Shown: one piece after another, positions 44,061-55,080 of the stretch | Layout: the number at the start of each line of letters is the position of its first letter | How positions within the stretch are numbered: the stretch's first letter is position 1 | Assembly (NCBI RefSeq): GCF_002902905.1 | Contig: NZ_CP026124.1 | Coordinates: 1,860,001-1,924,000, forward strand | DNA from: Achromobacter sp. AONIH1 | Lineage (GTDB): Bacteria > Pseudomonadota > Gammaproteobacteria > Burkholderiales > Burkholderiaceae_B | Direction of reading: 5' to 3' | Length of the DNA: 64,000 bases | The notes under the pieces: model-generated | What the model saw: the letters and a program-made list of their open reading frames with translations, nothing else | What the model was told of the DNA's origin: nothing | The model's database searches: none | Program-made: the position numbers and the translations under genes

Positions 44061-44356
44061 TAGGCCGTCCGCATTCGAGCCGCCCCTACTCGCATGGCCT
44101 GGCCGGCGCTGATCATTCCCTGAGGTCTGGCCAGCCACTGCATTGCGTGCATCCCAACCGGGAACCTTTCCGTGGCTGGATGCACTTATGAAAGGCGCCG
44201 CGCGCCTGGGCGGGTGACGCGCAGACTTGCGCGGCGCTGGCGCGACGGGTCCCTGCATTGTTTGCCCGGCATCAACGCGAGAAGGCTGTCCCCGATTATC
44301 AGGACCGCCGGGTTCCATGGTGCGGGGACGGGGCGGGCAAAGCCCGCGGGTTTCGG
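44061..44356. other. Intergenic region between lpxC and dciA
   Basis: About 300 bases between the convergent lpxC and dciA genes. I see no gene, RNA or repeat here. Confidence 0.5.
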
Positions 44357-44845
44357 CTACTCTTTGTGGTGCTTCAGCAGCTTCGCCACGGCATCGGCCA
44401 GCGGGCCGGGCCGCAAATTGTGGTGCAAGGTCTCGAACGCGCCCAGGGCGGTATCGCCCAGGGGTTGCGCTTCTTTCGGCGGCTTCGGTTGACGGGCGCC
44501 GGGCTTGGGCAGGCCGGCTTGTACCTTCACGGCAATTTCGTTAAGGTTCCAGCCTTGGTCCGCCAGGCTTTGCGCGATGCGCGGAGCCAATTGACGCAGC
44601 TTCGCGGCATGGGCGGGACCGGGCACAACCAGCAGCAGGCGCTGGTTTTCCAGCTTGCCTACCTGGCAGACGGAGCCCAGCGGGGCCGGCAACAGCGCCG
44701 CCACCGCGTACTGAATTTGCAAGTGCTTGCGGGCAGTCGCCAGGACGCCGGCGCCCCGCATGTCATGACCCAGCCATCCCAGGGCGGTATTTTCCCCTCG
44801 CCGGCTGGAATTGGAACGTTGGCGGAATGAAGTGGGTCTATTCAT
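44357..44845 (-). CDS. dciA: DciA-like protein (DUF721)
   Basis: 162 residues. The N-terminal basic stretch and the central DUF721 domain (about 25-105; L-L-L-V-V-P-G-P-A-H-A-A-K-L-R-Q-L is characteristic) fit DciA, which helps load the replicative helicase in bacteria lacking DnaC. A Pro/Lys-rich C-terminal tail follows. DciA-type genes next to secA or lpxC are common in proteobacteria. The start at M-N-R-P-T-S was chosen because upstream codons lie in sequence antisense to the M23 gene. Confidence 0.78.
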   Translation of the reverse strand: MNRPTSFRQRSNSSRRGENTALGWLGHDMRGAGVLATARKHLQIQYAVAALLPAPLGSVCQVGKLENQRLLLVVPGPAHAAKLRQLAPRIAQSLADQGWNLNEIAVKVQAGLPKPGARQPKPPKEAQPLGDTALGAFETLHHNLRPGPLADAVAKLLKHHKE

Positions 44846-44873
44846 GCCGTCTCTAGAATTAGGAAGCACAACC

Positions 44874-45875
44874 TTGAAAATCGTGATTATGCACGCCCGC
44901 GACGGGCGGGACGGGCATTTCACCCTCGGCGGGGCGCACCTGGCCTTGTTTCTTGGGGGCGCGCTGGTCACGGCGGCCATTTTCGGCGCCGCCATCCAAC
45001 GATACTTCACTTCCGACATGCCGGCCGTGCGCGCCGTGGGCTGGCCGCTGGCCGAGGACACCGGGCGCGATGCCGATTTCCTGCGCGGCAACATGAATCT
45101 GCTGGCGGCGAAGATCGGAACGCTCCAGGCCAAGCTGGTCAGCATCGACGGATTGGGCCAGCGCGTGGCCAAGGTGGCGGGCGTGGCCTATACCGATCCC
45201 GAGCTGGCCAAGCAGCTTGCCTCGGCGCAGCCGAGCGTGTCGACCCAGCCCGAGGCCTCGGGCGTCATGGACGAGCTGTTCACCGACCAGACGCCGCCCA
45301 CGGCCGCCTCGGCCGAGGAACTGGGCCGGCAGCTGGACGACATCCAGGTCAGGCTGGCGCAGCAGTCCGACAACCTGAAGCTGCTGGACGCCGCGTTGAC
45401 GCAGCGTTCGGCGGACCAGGCGCGCATGCCGACCGCCATGCCCATCACCGACTATCCTTATTTGAGTTCGTCCTACGGTTGGCGCCGCAACCCGGTCACG
45501 GGCCGCTCGGCGCTGCACGAAGGGCTGGACTTCTCCGCGCCGCCGGGCACGCCCATTCTTGCCGCGTCGGGTGGCGTGGTGCTGGAGTCCAAGTTCCATC
45601 CGGGCTACGGCAACATGGTCGAGATCGACCATGGCGACGGCCTGATCACCCGCTACGCGCACGCCTCGTCGCTGCTGGTCAAGCAGGGGCAGCTGGTCGA
45701 TCGCGGCCAGCAGATCGCCCGCGTCGGCAGCACCGGACGTTCCACCGGTCCGCACCTGCACTTCGAGGTGCGGCTGGCCGGCCAGCCGCTGGATCCGCGC
45801 CTGTTCCTGGGGCCGCAGCAGAACGCTCCGCCGGCCATGGCCCGCGCGGCCGGCACGGACAGCGCCACGCGCTGA
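44874..45875 (+). CDS. M23 family metallopeptidase (membrane-anchored)
   Basis: 333 residues from a TTG start that follows AGGAAG. One membrane helix (about 20-38) is followed by a periplasmic region with a short coiled coil and a C-terminal LytM/M23 domain. The zinc ligands are intact: H215 and D219 (H-x-x-x-D), and H294-x-H296. Active members cut peptidoglycan cross-bridges; others activate amidases, but with all ligands present this one is probably catalytic. An in-frame ATG at 44844 or 44889 is possible. It is divergent from dciA with only 28 bases between. Confidence 0.88.
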   Translation: MKIVIMHARDGRDGHFTLGGAHLALFLGGALVTAAIFGAAIQRYFTSDMPAVRAVGWPLAEDTGRDADFLRGNMNLLAAKIGTLQAKLVSIDGLGQRVAKVAGVAYTDPELAKQLASAQPSVSTQPEASGVMDELFTDQTPPTAASAEELGRQLDDIQVRLAQQSDNLKLLDAALTQRSADQARMPTAMPITDYPYLSSSYGWRRNPVTGRSALHEGLDFSAPPGTPILAASGGVVLESKFHPGYGNMVEIDHGDGLITRYAHASSLLVKQGQLVDRGQQIARVGSTGRSTGPHLHFEVRLAGQPLDPRLFLGPQQNAPPAMARAAGTDSATR

Positions 45876-46050
45876 TCCCGCCGCTGGCTGCAAGCGTGAT
45901 GGCCTGATCATAGTTCCAGGCTATTACGCCGCAGGTGCGTTAAACTGGTTCGTTTCCCGGCGGACCCCCGCTCAACCAATAACATAAAGTCACGGGTGAC
46001 GCTGCCCAGGCCTGCATGGCCGCGGCGTGGCCTGTGCGGCCGACACACGC

Positions 46051-48786
<2,736 letters not shown>

Positions 48787-48801
48787 GCGGAGCCTGAGAC
48801 C

Positions 48802-49524
48802 ATGCTGCATGCAGTCGGCCGCACCGAATTCGACCACGCCGTGGTCATGGTGCGCGACCGGCTGGATGCGCTGGCGCCGCATTTCGAGCGCCAGGGCTTT
48901 CACCTGAGCGACAAGGGGGTGCACAACCTGGGGTCGTGCAACCGCCTGATCGTGCTCGAGGGCACGTACATCGAGTTGCTGGGCTGGCCGCCCGGCGCGC
49001 CGCCGGCGCGCAAGGAAATCGCCGGTTCGCCGTTTGGGCTGGAAGCCCTGGTCTTCCGCACACACGACGCCGAAGCCACCTACGAGCGGCTGCGCGCCGC
49101 CGGCTTTGCCGTCAATCCGGTGCAGGAACTCAGCCGTCCCGCTCTGTTGGACGGACGTGAAGTCACCGCGCGCTTCCATACCGTGCGCTTCGCCGAGCAG
49201 CCCTTGCCCGGCATCCGCATGTATTTCTGTCGTCACCTGACGCCCGAATGCGTCTGGTCGCCGGCCTTGATGTCCCACCCCAATGGCGCGCGCAGCCTGC
49301 TGCGCATCGATGCCCGCGCGGCCGACGCCCATGCCGCCGCGCAACGCCTGGCGCTGGTCGCCGGCGTGACCGCGCAAGCTGGCAAGGACGGCGGCTGGGA
49401 CGTGCCGCTGGCCAATCTGCGGATCCATGTCAGCGAGGACCCGCAAGCCGCGCAGCCGACTCTGTCGGCCTTGACCCTGGAGAACCGGGACGGCGCGCAT
49501 TACGCGTTGGATACCGGGCTCTGA
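48802..49524 (+). CDS. VOC-superfamily glyoxalase-like protein
   Basis: 240 residues of the glyoxalase-like PF13468 type, with two related halves (about 1-125 and 130-240). The first half begins F-D-H-A-V-V-M-V and contains Y-I-E-L-L-G-W. The family includes dioxygenases, isomerases and binding proteins; which reaction this one catalyses cannot be told. It lies 15 bases after secA with GGAG before its ATG, so it may be co-transcribed with secA. Confidence 0.75.
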   Translation: MLHAVGRTEFDHAVVMVRDRLDALAPHFERQGFHLSDKGVHNLGSCNRLIVLEGTYIELLGWPPGAPPARKEIAGSPFGLEALVFRTHDAEATYERLRAAGFAVNPVQELSRPALLDGREVTARFHTVRFAEQPLPGIRMYFCRHLTPECVWSPALMSHPNGARSLLRIDARAADAHAAAQRLALVAGVTAQAGKDGGWDVPLANLRIHVSEDPQAAQPTLSALTLENRDGAHYALDTGL

Positions 49525-49679
49525 TCCCCGGGCGCCGTTGGCGTCCAACTGCATTTCCTTCCCGCATGTTTTCTCTCTGATCGGCCAGCCTTCGGCCGTC
49601 GGATCGTTCTGGCCACCGCACGCCGGGTGATCCGGCCGCATTCCTGTGCGCTACCGTCCGGGCAAACCCGGGTTGTCGG

Positions 49680-49711
49680 TCAAAGTGTATGCACTTTAGT
49701 ATGCACTTTGA
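49680..49711. promoter_or_regulatory. Operator-like repeats before the GntR gene
   Basis: TCAAAGTG (49680-49687) and CACTTTGA (49704-49711) form a perfect dyad. Within it GTATGCACTTT is repeated directly at 49687-49697 and 49699-49709, 12 bases apart. It lies 31 bases before the chosen GntR start and is a good autoregulatory site candidate. Confidence 0.65.
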
Positions 49712-49742
49712 TCCCAAGGCGCGCGGCGCCGGAGACCCGACC

Positions 49743-50483
49743 ATGACGCAGACCCGCCTCGCGTCCCGCACCTCCGAAGGCCAGGCAGAGCTTTACAACA
49801 CCGTCAAGGCGATGGCGGTGCGTTTCGACTTCAAGCCCGGCGAGCGCATCAACGAGGTTGAACTGGCCCGGCGCCTGAACGTCAGCCGCACGCCCTTGCG
49901 CGAGGTGCTCAACCAGTTGATGGTGGAAGGCTTCCTGACCCGGGCGGTCAACCGGGGCTTCATCGCCCGGCTGCTGGACGCCAAGCAGATCCATTCGCTG
50001 TATGAGTACCGCGCCGTGCTGGAGTCCGGCATCGTGCGCGCGGCCTGCGAACGCGCCAGCGATGCGGAGCTGGCCGAACTGCGGGCCTTCGTCGAGCGTT
50101 CGCGCGACGTGCCGGAAGACAGCGAGGCCACGCGCCTGCTGGAGCTGGACGAGGCCTTCCACCTGATGCTGGCGCGTTACTCGCGCAACGAGGAATTCGT
50201 GCGCGCGCTGGAAAGCGTGAATGCCCGCATCCATTTCGTACGCTGGATCGACATGCAGCAAGGGCGCCGCGCGCACACGCAGGCCGAGCACATGCGCATC
50301 GTGCAGGCGCTGGAACGCCGCGACATCGAGGCCTTGCCCGCGATGATGGGGGCGCACATCGGCCGCCGCCTGGACCAGATCACCGACGTGATACGCACGG
50401 GTTTTTCCAACATCTACATGCGGGACCAGGCCGACCCCGCGCAGGCAGCGCAGGCCGACACCACAACAGGGGAACACCGATGA
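49743..50483 (+). CDS. GntR family (FCD domain) transcriptional regulator
   Basis: 246 residues. A winged helix-turn-helix (about 12-75; L-N-V-S-R-T-P-L-R-E-V-L-N-Q-L) is followed by an all-helical FCD effector domain (about 85-220) that usually binds a metal and a carboxylic acid. The ATG at 49743 was preferred over 49689 because the earlier start would place the coding region on top of the operator repeats. Its stop overlaps the Bug gene start (ATGA), so it probably senses the substrate of that operon. Confidence 0.9.
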   Translation: MTQTRLASRTSEGQAELYNTVKAMAVRFDFKPGERINEVELARRLNVSRTPLREVLNQLMVEGFLTRAVNRGFIARLLDAKQIHSLYEYRAVLESGIVRAACERASDAELAELRAFVERSRDVPEDSEATRLLELDEAFHLMLARYSRNEEFVRALESVNARIHFVRWIDMQQGRRAHTQAEHMRIVQALERRDIEALPAMMGAHIGRRLDQITDVIRTGFSNIYMRDQADPAQAAQADTTTGEHR

Positions 50484-51469
50484 TCCATACGTTGTACAGA
50501 CGCGCGCTGGCCATGGCCTGCGCGGTGGCGGCGATAGGCGGCCTGGGGATGGCGGCCGACGCGGCGGCCGAAGAGCGGCCGTTGATCCTGGTGGTGCCGT
50601 ATCCGCCGGGCGGCAGCACCGATATCCTGGCGCGCATCCTGCAGCCGCGCCTGTCGCAGGAACTGGGCGGGCGTGCGGTCGTGGTCGAAAATCGACCGGG
50701 CGCCGCCAGTCAGATCGCCACGGCCTTCGTGGCCCGGGCCGAACCCGATGGCAACACGCTGCTGGTGAGCTTCGACAATCACGGCATCAATCCCGCCGTG
50801 AAACCCAAGCTGCCCTATGACACCTTCAAGGACTTCGTCGCCATCACACAGACCGTGCGCTTCCCGCTGGTGCTGGGCGCCAATCCGTCCGTGCCCGGCG
50901 ACAACCTGAAGGACTTCCTGGCCGCCGCAGCCAGGCAGCCGGCCAATCGCTACAACTACGCGTCGACCGGCGTGGGGTCGCTCAATCACCTGGCCCCCGA
51001 AGAGCTCAAGCGCCTGTCCAAGGTGGAACTGTTGCACGTGCCTTATGGCGGCGGCGGACCAGCGATCCAGGCCGTGGTGGGCGGTCAGGCCAACATGACC
51101 TGGCTCAGCTTCGCCGCGCTGCGTGGCCAGATTCAGGCGGGCAAGATCAAGCCGCTGGCGGTCGCCGGCGAAAAAAGGCTGGCCGACCTGCCCAGCGTCC
51201 CTACCGTGGCGGAGTCCGGTTTTCCCGGATTTGTCGCCTACTCATGGAGCGGCATGTTCGCGCCCAAGGGCACGCCCGATGCCACGATCAAGAAGCTGAC
51301 CCGCGATTTCAAGGCCGTGCTGGCCGACCCGGACGTCCGCAGGAAATTGGGCGAGGCGGGCTTCGAGATCGTGGCCTCCGACGGCCCTGCGCTGGATGCC
51401 TATGTGAAGGCCGAGTACGAACGTTGGAACGCCTTCATCAAGACCAGCAACATCAACCTCGAAAACTGA
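50480..51469 (+). CDS. Bug/TctC-type tripartite tricarboxylate transporter substrate-binding protein
   Basis: 329 residues. A signal peptide (about 1-29, ending near A-D-A-A-A) precedes the mature protein, which starts with the Bug hallmark V-V-P-Y-P-P-G-G-S-T-D (about 39-49). Bug proteins bind carboxylates, amides or aromatic acids in the periplasm and deliver them to TctAB or act as sensors. No permease gene is adjacent, so it may feed the orphan tctBA at 1,857-3,840 or another pair. It is coupled to gntR by a 4-base overlap. Confidence 0.92.
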   Translation: MIHTLYRRALAMACAVAAIGGLGMAADAAAEERPLILVVPYPPGGSTDILARILQPRLSQELGGRAVVVENRPGAASQIATAFVARAEPDGNTLLVSFDNHGINPAVKPKLPYDTFKDFVAITQTVRFPLVLGANPSVPGDNLKDFLAAAARQPANRYNYASTGVGSLNHLAPEELKRLSKVELLHVPYGGGGPAIQAVVGGQANMTWLSFAALRGQIQAGKIKPLAVAGEKRLADLPSVPTVAESGFPGFVAYSWSGMFAPKGTPDATIKKLTRDFKAVLADPDVRRKLGEAGFEIVASDGPALDAYVKAEYERWNAFIKTSNINLEN

Positions 51470-51523
51470 CGCGCCGGCGGCCCGGCGGGCCGCCCCCCAG
51501 CGTCAAGCAAGCACGGAGACGAT

Positions 51524-53218
51524 ATGAATACCCTGACCGGCGCGGAAGCGATGGTGCGCATGCTGCAGCACAACGGCGTCCAGCATATTTTTGGCCTGTG
51601 CGGCGATACCAGCCTGCCGTTCTATGACGCCTTGTACCGGCTCGACCACGGCATGCGCCACATCCTCACGCGCGACGAACGCAGCGCCGGCTACATGGCC
51701 GACGCCTACGCCCGGGTGACCGGCAAGGTGGGCGTATGCGAAGGCCCCAGCGGCGGCGGCGCGACCTATCTGCTGCCCGGCCTGGTGGAGGCCAACGAGT
51801 CGTCGGTGCCCGTGCTGGGCATCACGTCGGACGTGGCGGTCGGCTCGCGCGGCAAGTATCCGCTGACCGAGCTGGACCAGGAGGCGCTGTACCGTCCGTT
51901 GACCAAATGGAACCGCACGATCGACCGCGCCGACCAGATCCCGGGCATGGTGCGCGCGGCCTTCCGCCACATGACCTCCGGCAAGCCGGGCGCGGCCCAC
52001 CTTTGCTTTCCCTATGACGTGATGAAGCAGCAGGTGGATGCGGCCGACATCTGGGCGCAGCCCGAGCACGGCAGCTATCCGGCCATGCGTTGCGCGCCGG
52101 ACCCCGCCGACGTGGTGCGGGCCGCGCAGCGGCTGGCCGGCGCGCGTTCGCCCGTCATCATCTGCGGCGGCGGCGTGGTCATAGCCGGCGCCAGCGCCGC
52201 CTTGCAGGATCTGGCGGAGATGCTGAAGGCGGCCGTCTGCCTGACGGTCAGCGGGCAGGGCAGCCTGGCCGACACGCATCCGCTCAACGCCGGCGTGGTC
52301 GGTTCCAACGGCGGCGTCATGGCCACGCGCGATGTGGTGGCCGCCGCCGACGCCGTGCTGTTCGTGGGTTGCCGCGCGGGCTCCACGTCCACCGAGCACT
52401 GGCGCTTTCCGAGTCGTGACGTGCCGATCCTGCACATCGACGTGGATCCCTCGGTGATCGGCGCCAACTACCGCACCGAAGTCGGCATGGTGGGCGATGC
52501 CCGGCTGGCACTGGAGGCCCTGGCCGTCGAGGTGCGTGAACGCCTGGCGCATCGACCCGCCGACGCGGTCGACGGCTCGGTGCTGGCCGGCCGGGCGAAG
52601 CAGGCGCGGCGCGAACAGCTGGAGACGCTGGCCGCCAGCCTGGATACGCCGATCCGTCCCGAGCGCGTGGTGCAGTCGCTGAACCGCCTGCTGCCGGACG
52701 ACGCGGTGGTCTGCGCCGATCCTGGCACGCCGTGCCCGTATTTCTCGGCGTACTACGACGTGTCGCGTCCCGGCCGTCACTTCATCACCAACCGCGCGCA
52801 CGGGGCGCTGGGCTTTTCCATGTCGGCCGCCATGGGCGCGTGGGTGGGGCGGCCGCAGTCCAAGTGCGTCGCGGTCATGGGCGACGGCAGCTTTGGCTTC
52901 ACGGTCGGTGAACTGGAAACCATCGTGCGACACAAGGCGCCGCTGCTGATGGTGGTGTTCTCGAATTCGGTCTATGGCTGGATCAAGGCCAGCCAGAAGG
53001 CCGGCTACGACAAGCGCTACTACAGCGTGGATTTCGATCGCACCGACCACGCCCGCATTGCCGAAGCCTATGGCGTGAAGGCATGGCGGGTGGAAGATCC
53101 GGCCAAGCTGGACGCGGCGATCAAGGCCGCGCTGGCGCATGATGGCCCGGCCCTGATCGACGTGCTGGCACAGCCGCTGCAGGATGCGGCGGCGCCGGTC
53201 AGTCAGTGGATGGGGTGA
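51524..53218 (+). CDS. ThDP-dependent enzyme, acetolactate synthase large-subunit-like
   Basis: 564 residues with the three domains of the ThDP decarboxylase/carboligase family: PYR (about 1-170), a central domain (about 195-330) and PP (about 375-545). The PYR domain has the catalytic glutamate E52 in R-D-E-R-S-A-G. The ThDP-binding motif is G453-D-G455 to N481. The family contains acetolactate synthase, oxalyl-CoA decarboxylase, sulfoacetaldehyde acetyltransferase and benzoylformate decarboxylase-like enzymes; no signature lets me pick one. No small regulatory subunit follows, so anabolic acetolactate synthase is unlikely. It follows Bug after 54 bases. Confidence 0.88.
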   Translation: MNTLTGAEAMVRMLQHNGVQHIFGLCGDTSLPFYDALYRLDHGMRHILTRDERSAGYMADAYARVTGKVGVCEGPSGGGATYLLPGLVEANESSVPVLGITSDVAVGSRGKYPLTELDQEALYRPLTKWNRTIDRADQIPGMVRAAFRHMTSGKPGAAHLCFPYDVMKQQVDAADIWAQPEHGSYPAMRCAPDPADVVRAAQRLAGARSPVIICGGGVVIAGASAALQDLAEMLKAAVCLTVSGQGSLADTHPLNAGVVGSNGGVMATRDVVAAADAVLFVGCRAGSTSTEHWRFPSRDVPILHIDVDPSVIGANYRTEVGMVGDARLALEALAVEVRERLAHRPADAVDGSVLAGRAKQARREQLETLAASLDTPIRPERVVQSLNRLLPDDAVVCADPGTPCPYFSAYYDVSRPGRHFITNRAHGALGFSMSAAMGAWVGRPQSKCVAVMGDGSFGFTVGELETIVRHKAPLLMVVFSNSVYGWIKASQKAGYDKRYYSVDFDRTDHARIAEAYGVKAWRVEDPAKLDAAIKAALAHDGPALIDVLAQPLQDAAAPVSQWMG

Positions 53219-53324
53219 TGCGCGGACATCGGGCTGGGCGGGAACGTCCTGCCCGGGCGTGGCGCCTTGCGGGCATGGGCCAGGCGGCAAGACCGCCTGC
53301 GTGCGAGGAAGGCGTTCGGCGGAA

Positions 53325-53873
53325 TCAGCGCCTGGGCGACGCGTCCAGCACCTTGTCGATCAGATGATTCACGCCGCTGCAGATATCGGCCTGATCGACG
53401 CCGTAGATGTGCAGCGAGATGGCGACTTCGGGACTGGCGTTGCCCAGCCTGTGGATCTGGTGCAGGCCCTGCGTGGCCGTGACGATGTCGCCCGGCCGGC
53501 GCGTGGTTCCGCCGCAAGCAATGGCGGCGGATGCCTCCGCGTCCCAGCGGTAGTGGGTTTCGGACAGCTCGCCCTGCAAAACCTGATAGGTGCACCAGGT
53601 CTTGTGGCCATGCACGGGACTGAACTGCCCCTGGCGCCAGACCAGGTAGGCGATGGTGAAGGCGCCGTGCGGATCCGCGTAGGCGATGTGCCGCATGTAG
53701 GATTCGGCACGGCCGGCGCGCAGCGCGTCGGGCAGGCCCTGCAGGATGCCATTGGCGCTGGCGACGCTGGAGGCCAGGTCGCGCAGCAGCGCGCGGGCCG
53801 CGTTCATCTGCGCGGTTTGAACCGACTCGCACAGCGTGCGCAGATCGGGGCAGGCAGTTTGGACGTCGGACAT
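53325..53873 (-). CDS. Cysteine dioxygenase-like cupin protein
   Basis: 182 residues of the cysteine dioxygenase type I fold (PF05995-like), a thiol dioxygenase with mononuclear iron. Likely ligands are H88 and H90 in P-V-H-G-H-K-T-W and H141 in H-Q-I-H-R-L-G-N. Substrates in the family are cysteine, 3-mercaptopropionate or related thiols; bacterial members often prefer 3-mercaptopropionate. Convergent with the ThDP enzyme, whose 3' end lies 106 bases away, so shared function is not established. Confidence 0.82.
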   Translation of the reverse strand: MSDVQTACPDLRTLCESVQTAQMNAARALLRDLASSVASANGILQGLPDALRAGRAESYMRHIAYADPHGAFTIAYLVWRQGQFSPVHGHKTWCTYQVLQGELSETHYRWDAEASAAIACGGTTRRPGDIVTATQGLHQIHRLGNASPEVAISLHIYGVDQADICSGVNHLIDKVLDASPRR

Positions 53874-54085
53874 GGGATCGGTCGCGGTGTGGACAGACCT
53901 TCATCTTAGGGATTCGGGCTGGAATGCCTTTGCCAAATCGGCGGATGAGGCGGCGAAGATTAGAAAAAAATTCCACGCCGTCCGCGGGGGCGCGCTCCTA
54001 TACTGATTGGCTTCGGCCGCAGACAGCCGGCCATGCAGCAAGCCCGCCAGACAGGCGATGCGGCATGGACCGGCAAGGGGAAAGC

Positions 54086-54868
54086 ATGGATCTGGGAATC
54101 AAGGGCAGGACGGCGCTGGTGTTCGGCGGCAGCCGTGGCATGGGGCGCGCCTGCGCGCAGCAACTGGCGCGCGAGGGCGTGTCCGTGACGATCGCGGCGC
54201 GCAATCCCGAGCGGCTGGAACAGGCCGCCGCCGAGATCGCGCGCGAAACCGGCATTGGCGTGGGCTGGGTCTCGGCCGACCTGACGCAGCCGGCCGGACG
54301 CGACGCGGCCATCGCCGCCTGCCCGCATCCGGACATCCTGATCAACAACGCCGATGGGCCGCTGCCCGGAGATTTCCGCGACTGGTCGCACGAGGACTGG
54401 GTCGCCGCCCTGGACGCCATGATGCTCGGTCCCATCGACATGATCCGGCGCGTGGTCGACGGCATGGTCGAGCGCCGCTTCGGGCGCATCGTCAACATCG
54501 TGTCGCGCAGCGTCAAGGCGCCGCACGCCGAGCTGGGTCTGTCCAATGGCGCGCGCTCCGGCTTGATCGGTTTCGTCGGCGGCGTCGCGCGCCAGACCGT
54601 GCGGCACAACGTCACCATCAACAACCTGCTGCCGGGCGTTTTCGCCACCGACGCGCAGGCCCGCCACATCCGGGGCATGATGGACCAGTTCCCGGGCAAG
54701 AGCTTCGAGCAGGTCTGGGACGAGCGCGGGCGTTCCAATCCGGCGGGCCGCTATGGCGAGCCCGAAGAGCTGGGCGCTTTGTGCGCCTATGTTTGTTCCG
54801 CCCAGGCCGGCTATCTGACCGCGCAGAACATCCTGCTCGACGGCGGTGGCTATCCCGGAGTGTATTAG
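54086..54868 (+). CDS. SDR family oxidoreductase with divergent active site
   Basis: 260 residues of the short-chain dehydrogenase/reductase fold. The cofactor motif is G-G-S-R-G-M-G (about 14-20). The strand with I-V-N-I-V-S-R-S (about 135-142) is normal, but where Y-x-x-x-K is expected the sequence is L-S-N-G-A-R-S-G-L, so the catalytic tyrosine and lysine are Ser and Arg. This L-G-L-S-N-G-A-R-S-G pattern belongs to a known SDR subgroup. The substrate is unknown. The ATG follows a GGGGA site. Confidence 0.85.
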   Translation: MDLGIKGRTALVFGGSRGMGRACAQQLAREGVSVTIAARNPERLEQAAAEIARETGIGVGWVSADLTQPAGRDAAIAACPHPDILINNADGPLPGDFRDWSHEDWVAALDAMMLGPIDMIRRVVDGMVERRFGRIVNIVSRSVKAPHAELGLSNGARSGLIGFVGGVARQTVRHNVTINNLLPGVFATDAQARHIRGMMDQFPGKSFEQVWDERGRSNPAGRYGEPEELGALCAYVCSAQAGYLTAQNILLDGGGYPGVY

Positions 54869-55005
54869 GTCTAGGTCCCCCCCGAAGCGCTGCGCGCTTC
54901 CCCCCAGGGGGCGCCGGTGGCGGACCGGCGGAGCCGGATCCGCGCGGCCCCGATTGGGGGCGGCCGTGCCGGGGGGGCGCAGTGCCCGGTGGCGCCAGCA
55001 TTGCC
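54869..55005. repeat. GC-rich intergenic repeat-like element
   Basis: Runs of C and G around C-G-A-A-G-C-G-C-T-G-C-G-C-G-C-T-T-C and G-C-G-G-A-C-C-G-G-C-G-G-A-G-C-C. Dispersed elements with this kind of C/G-run composition occur between genes in Bordetella and Achromobacter. Only one copy is in this window, so the repeat status is inferred. No coding sequence. Confidence 0.5.
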
Positions 55006-55080
55006 GTTTTCTTGGCAGGATCGGGGCGGACACCGTGCCGAGGATGATGGTGCGACATTGAGGACGAGGAAAGGACATTC

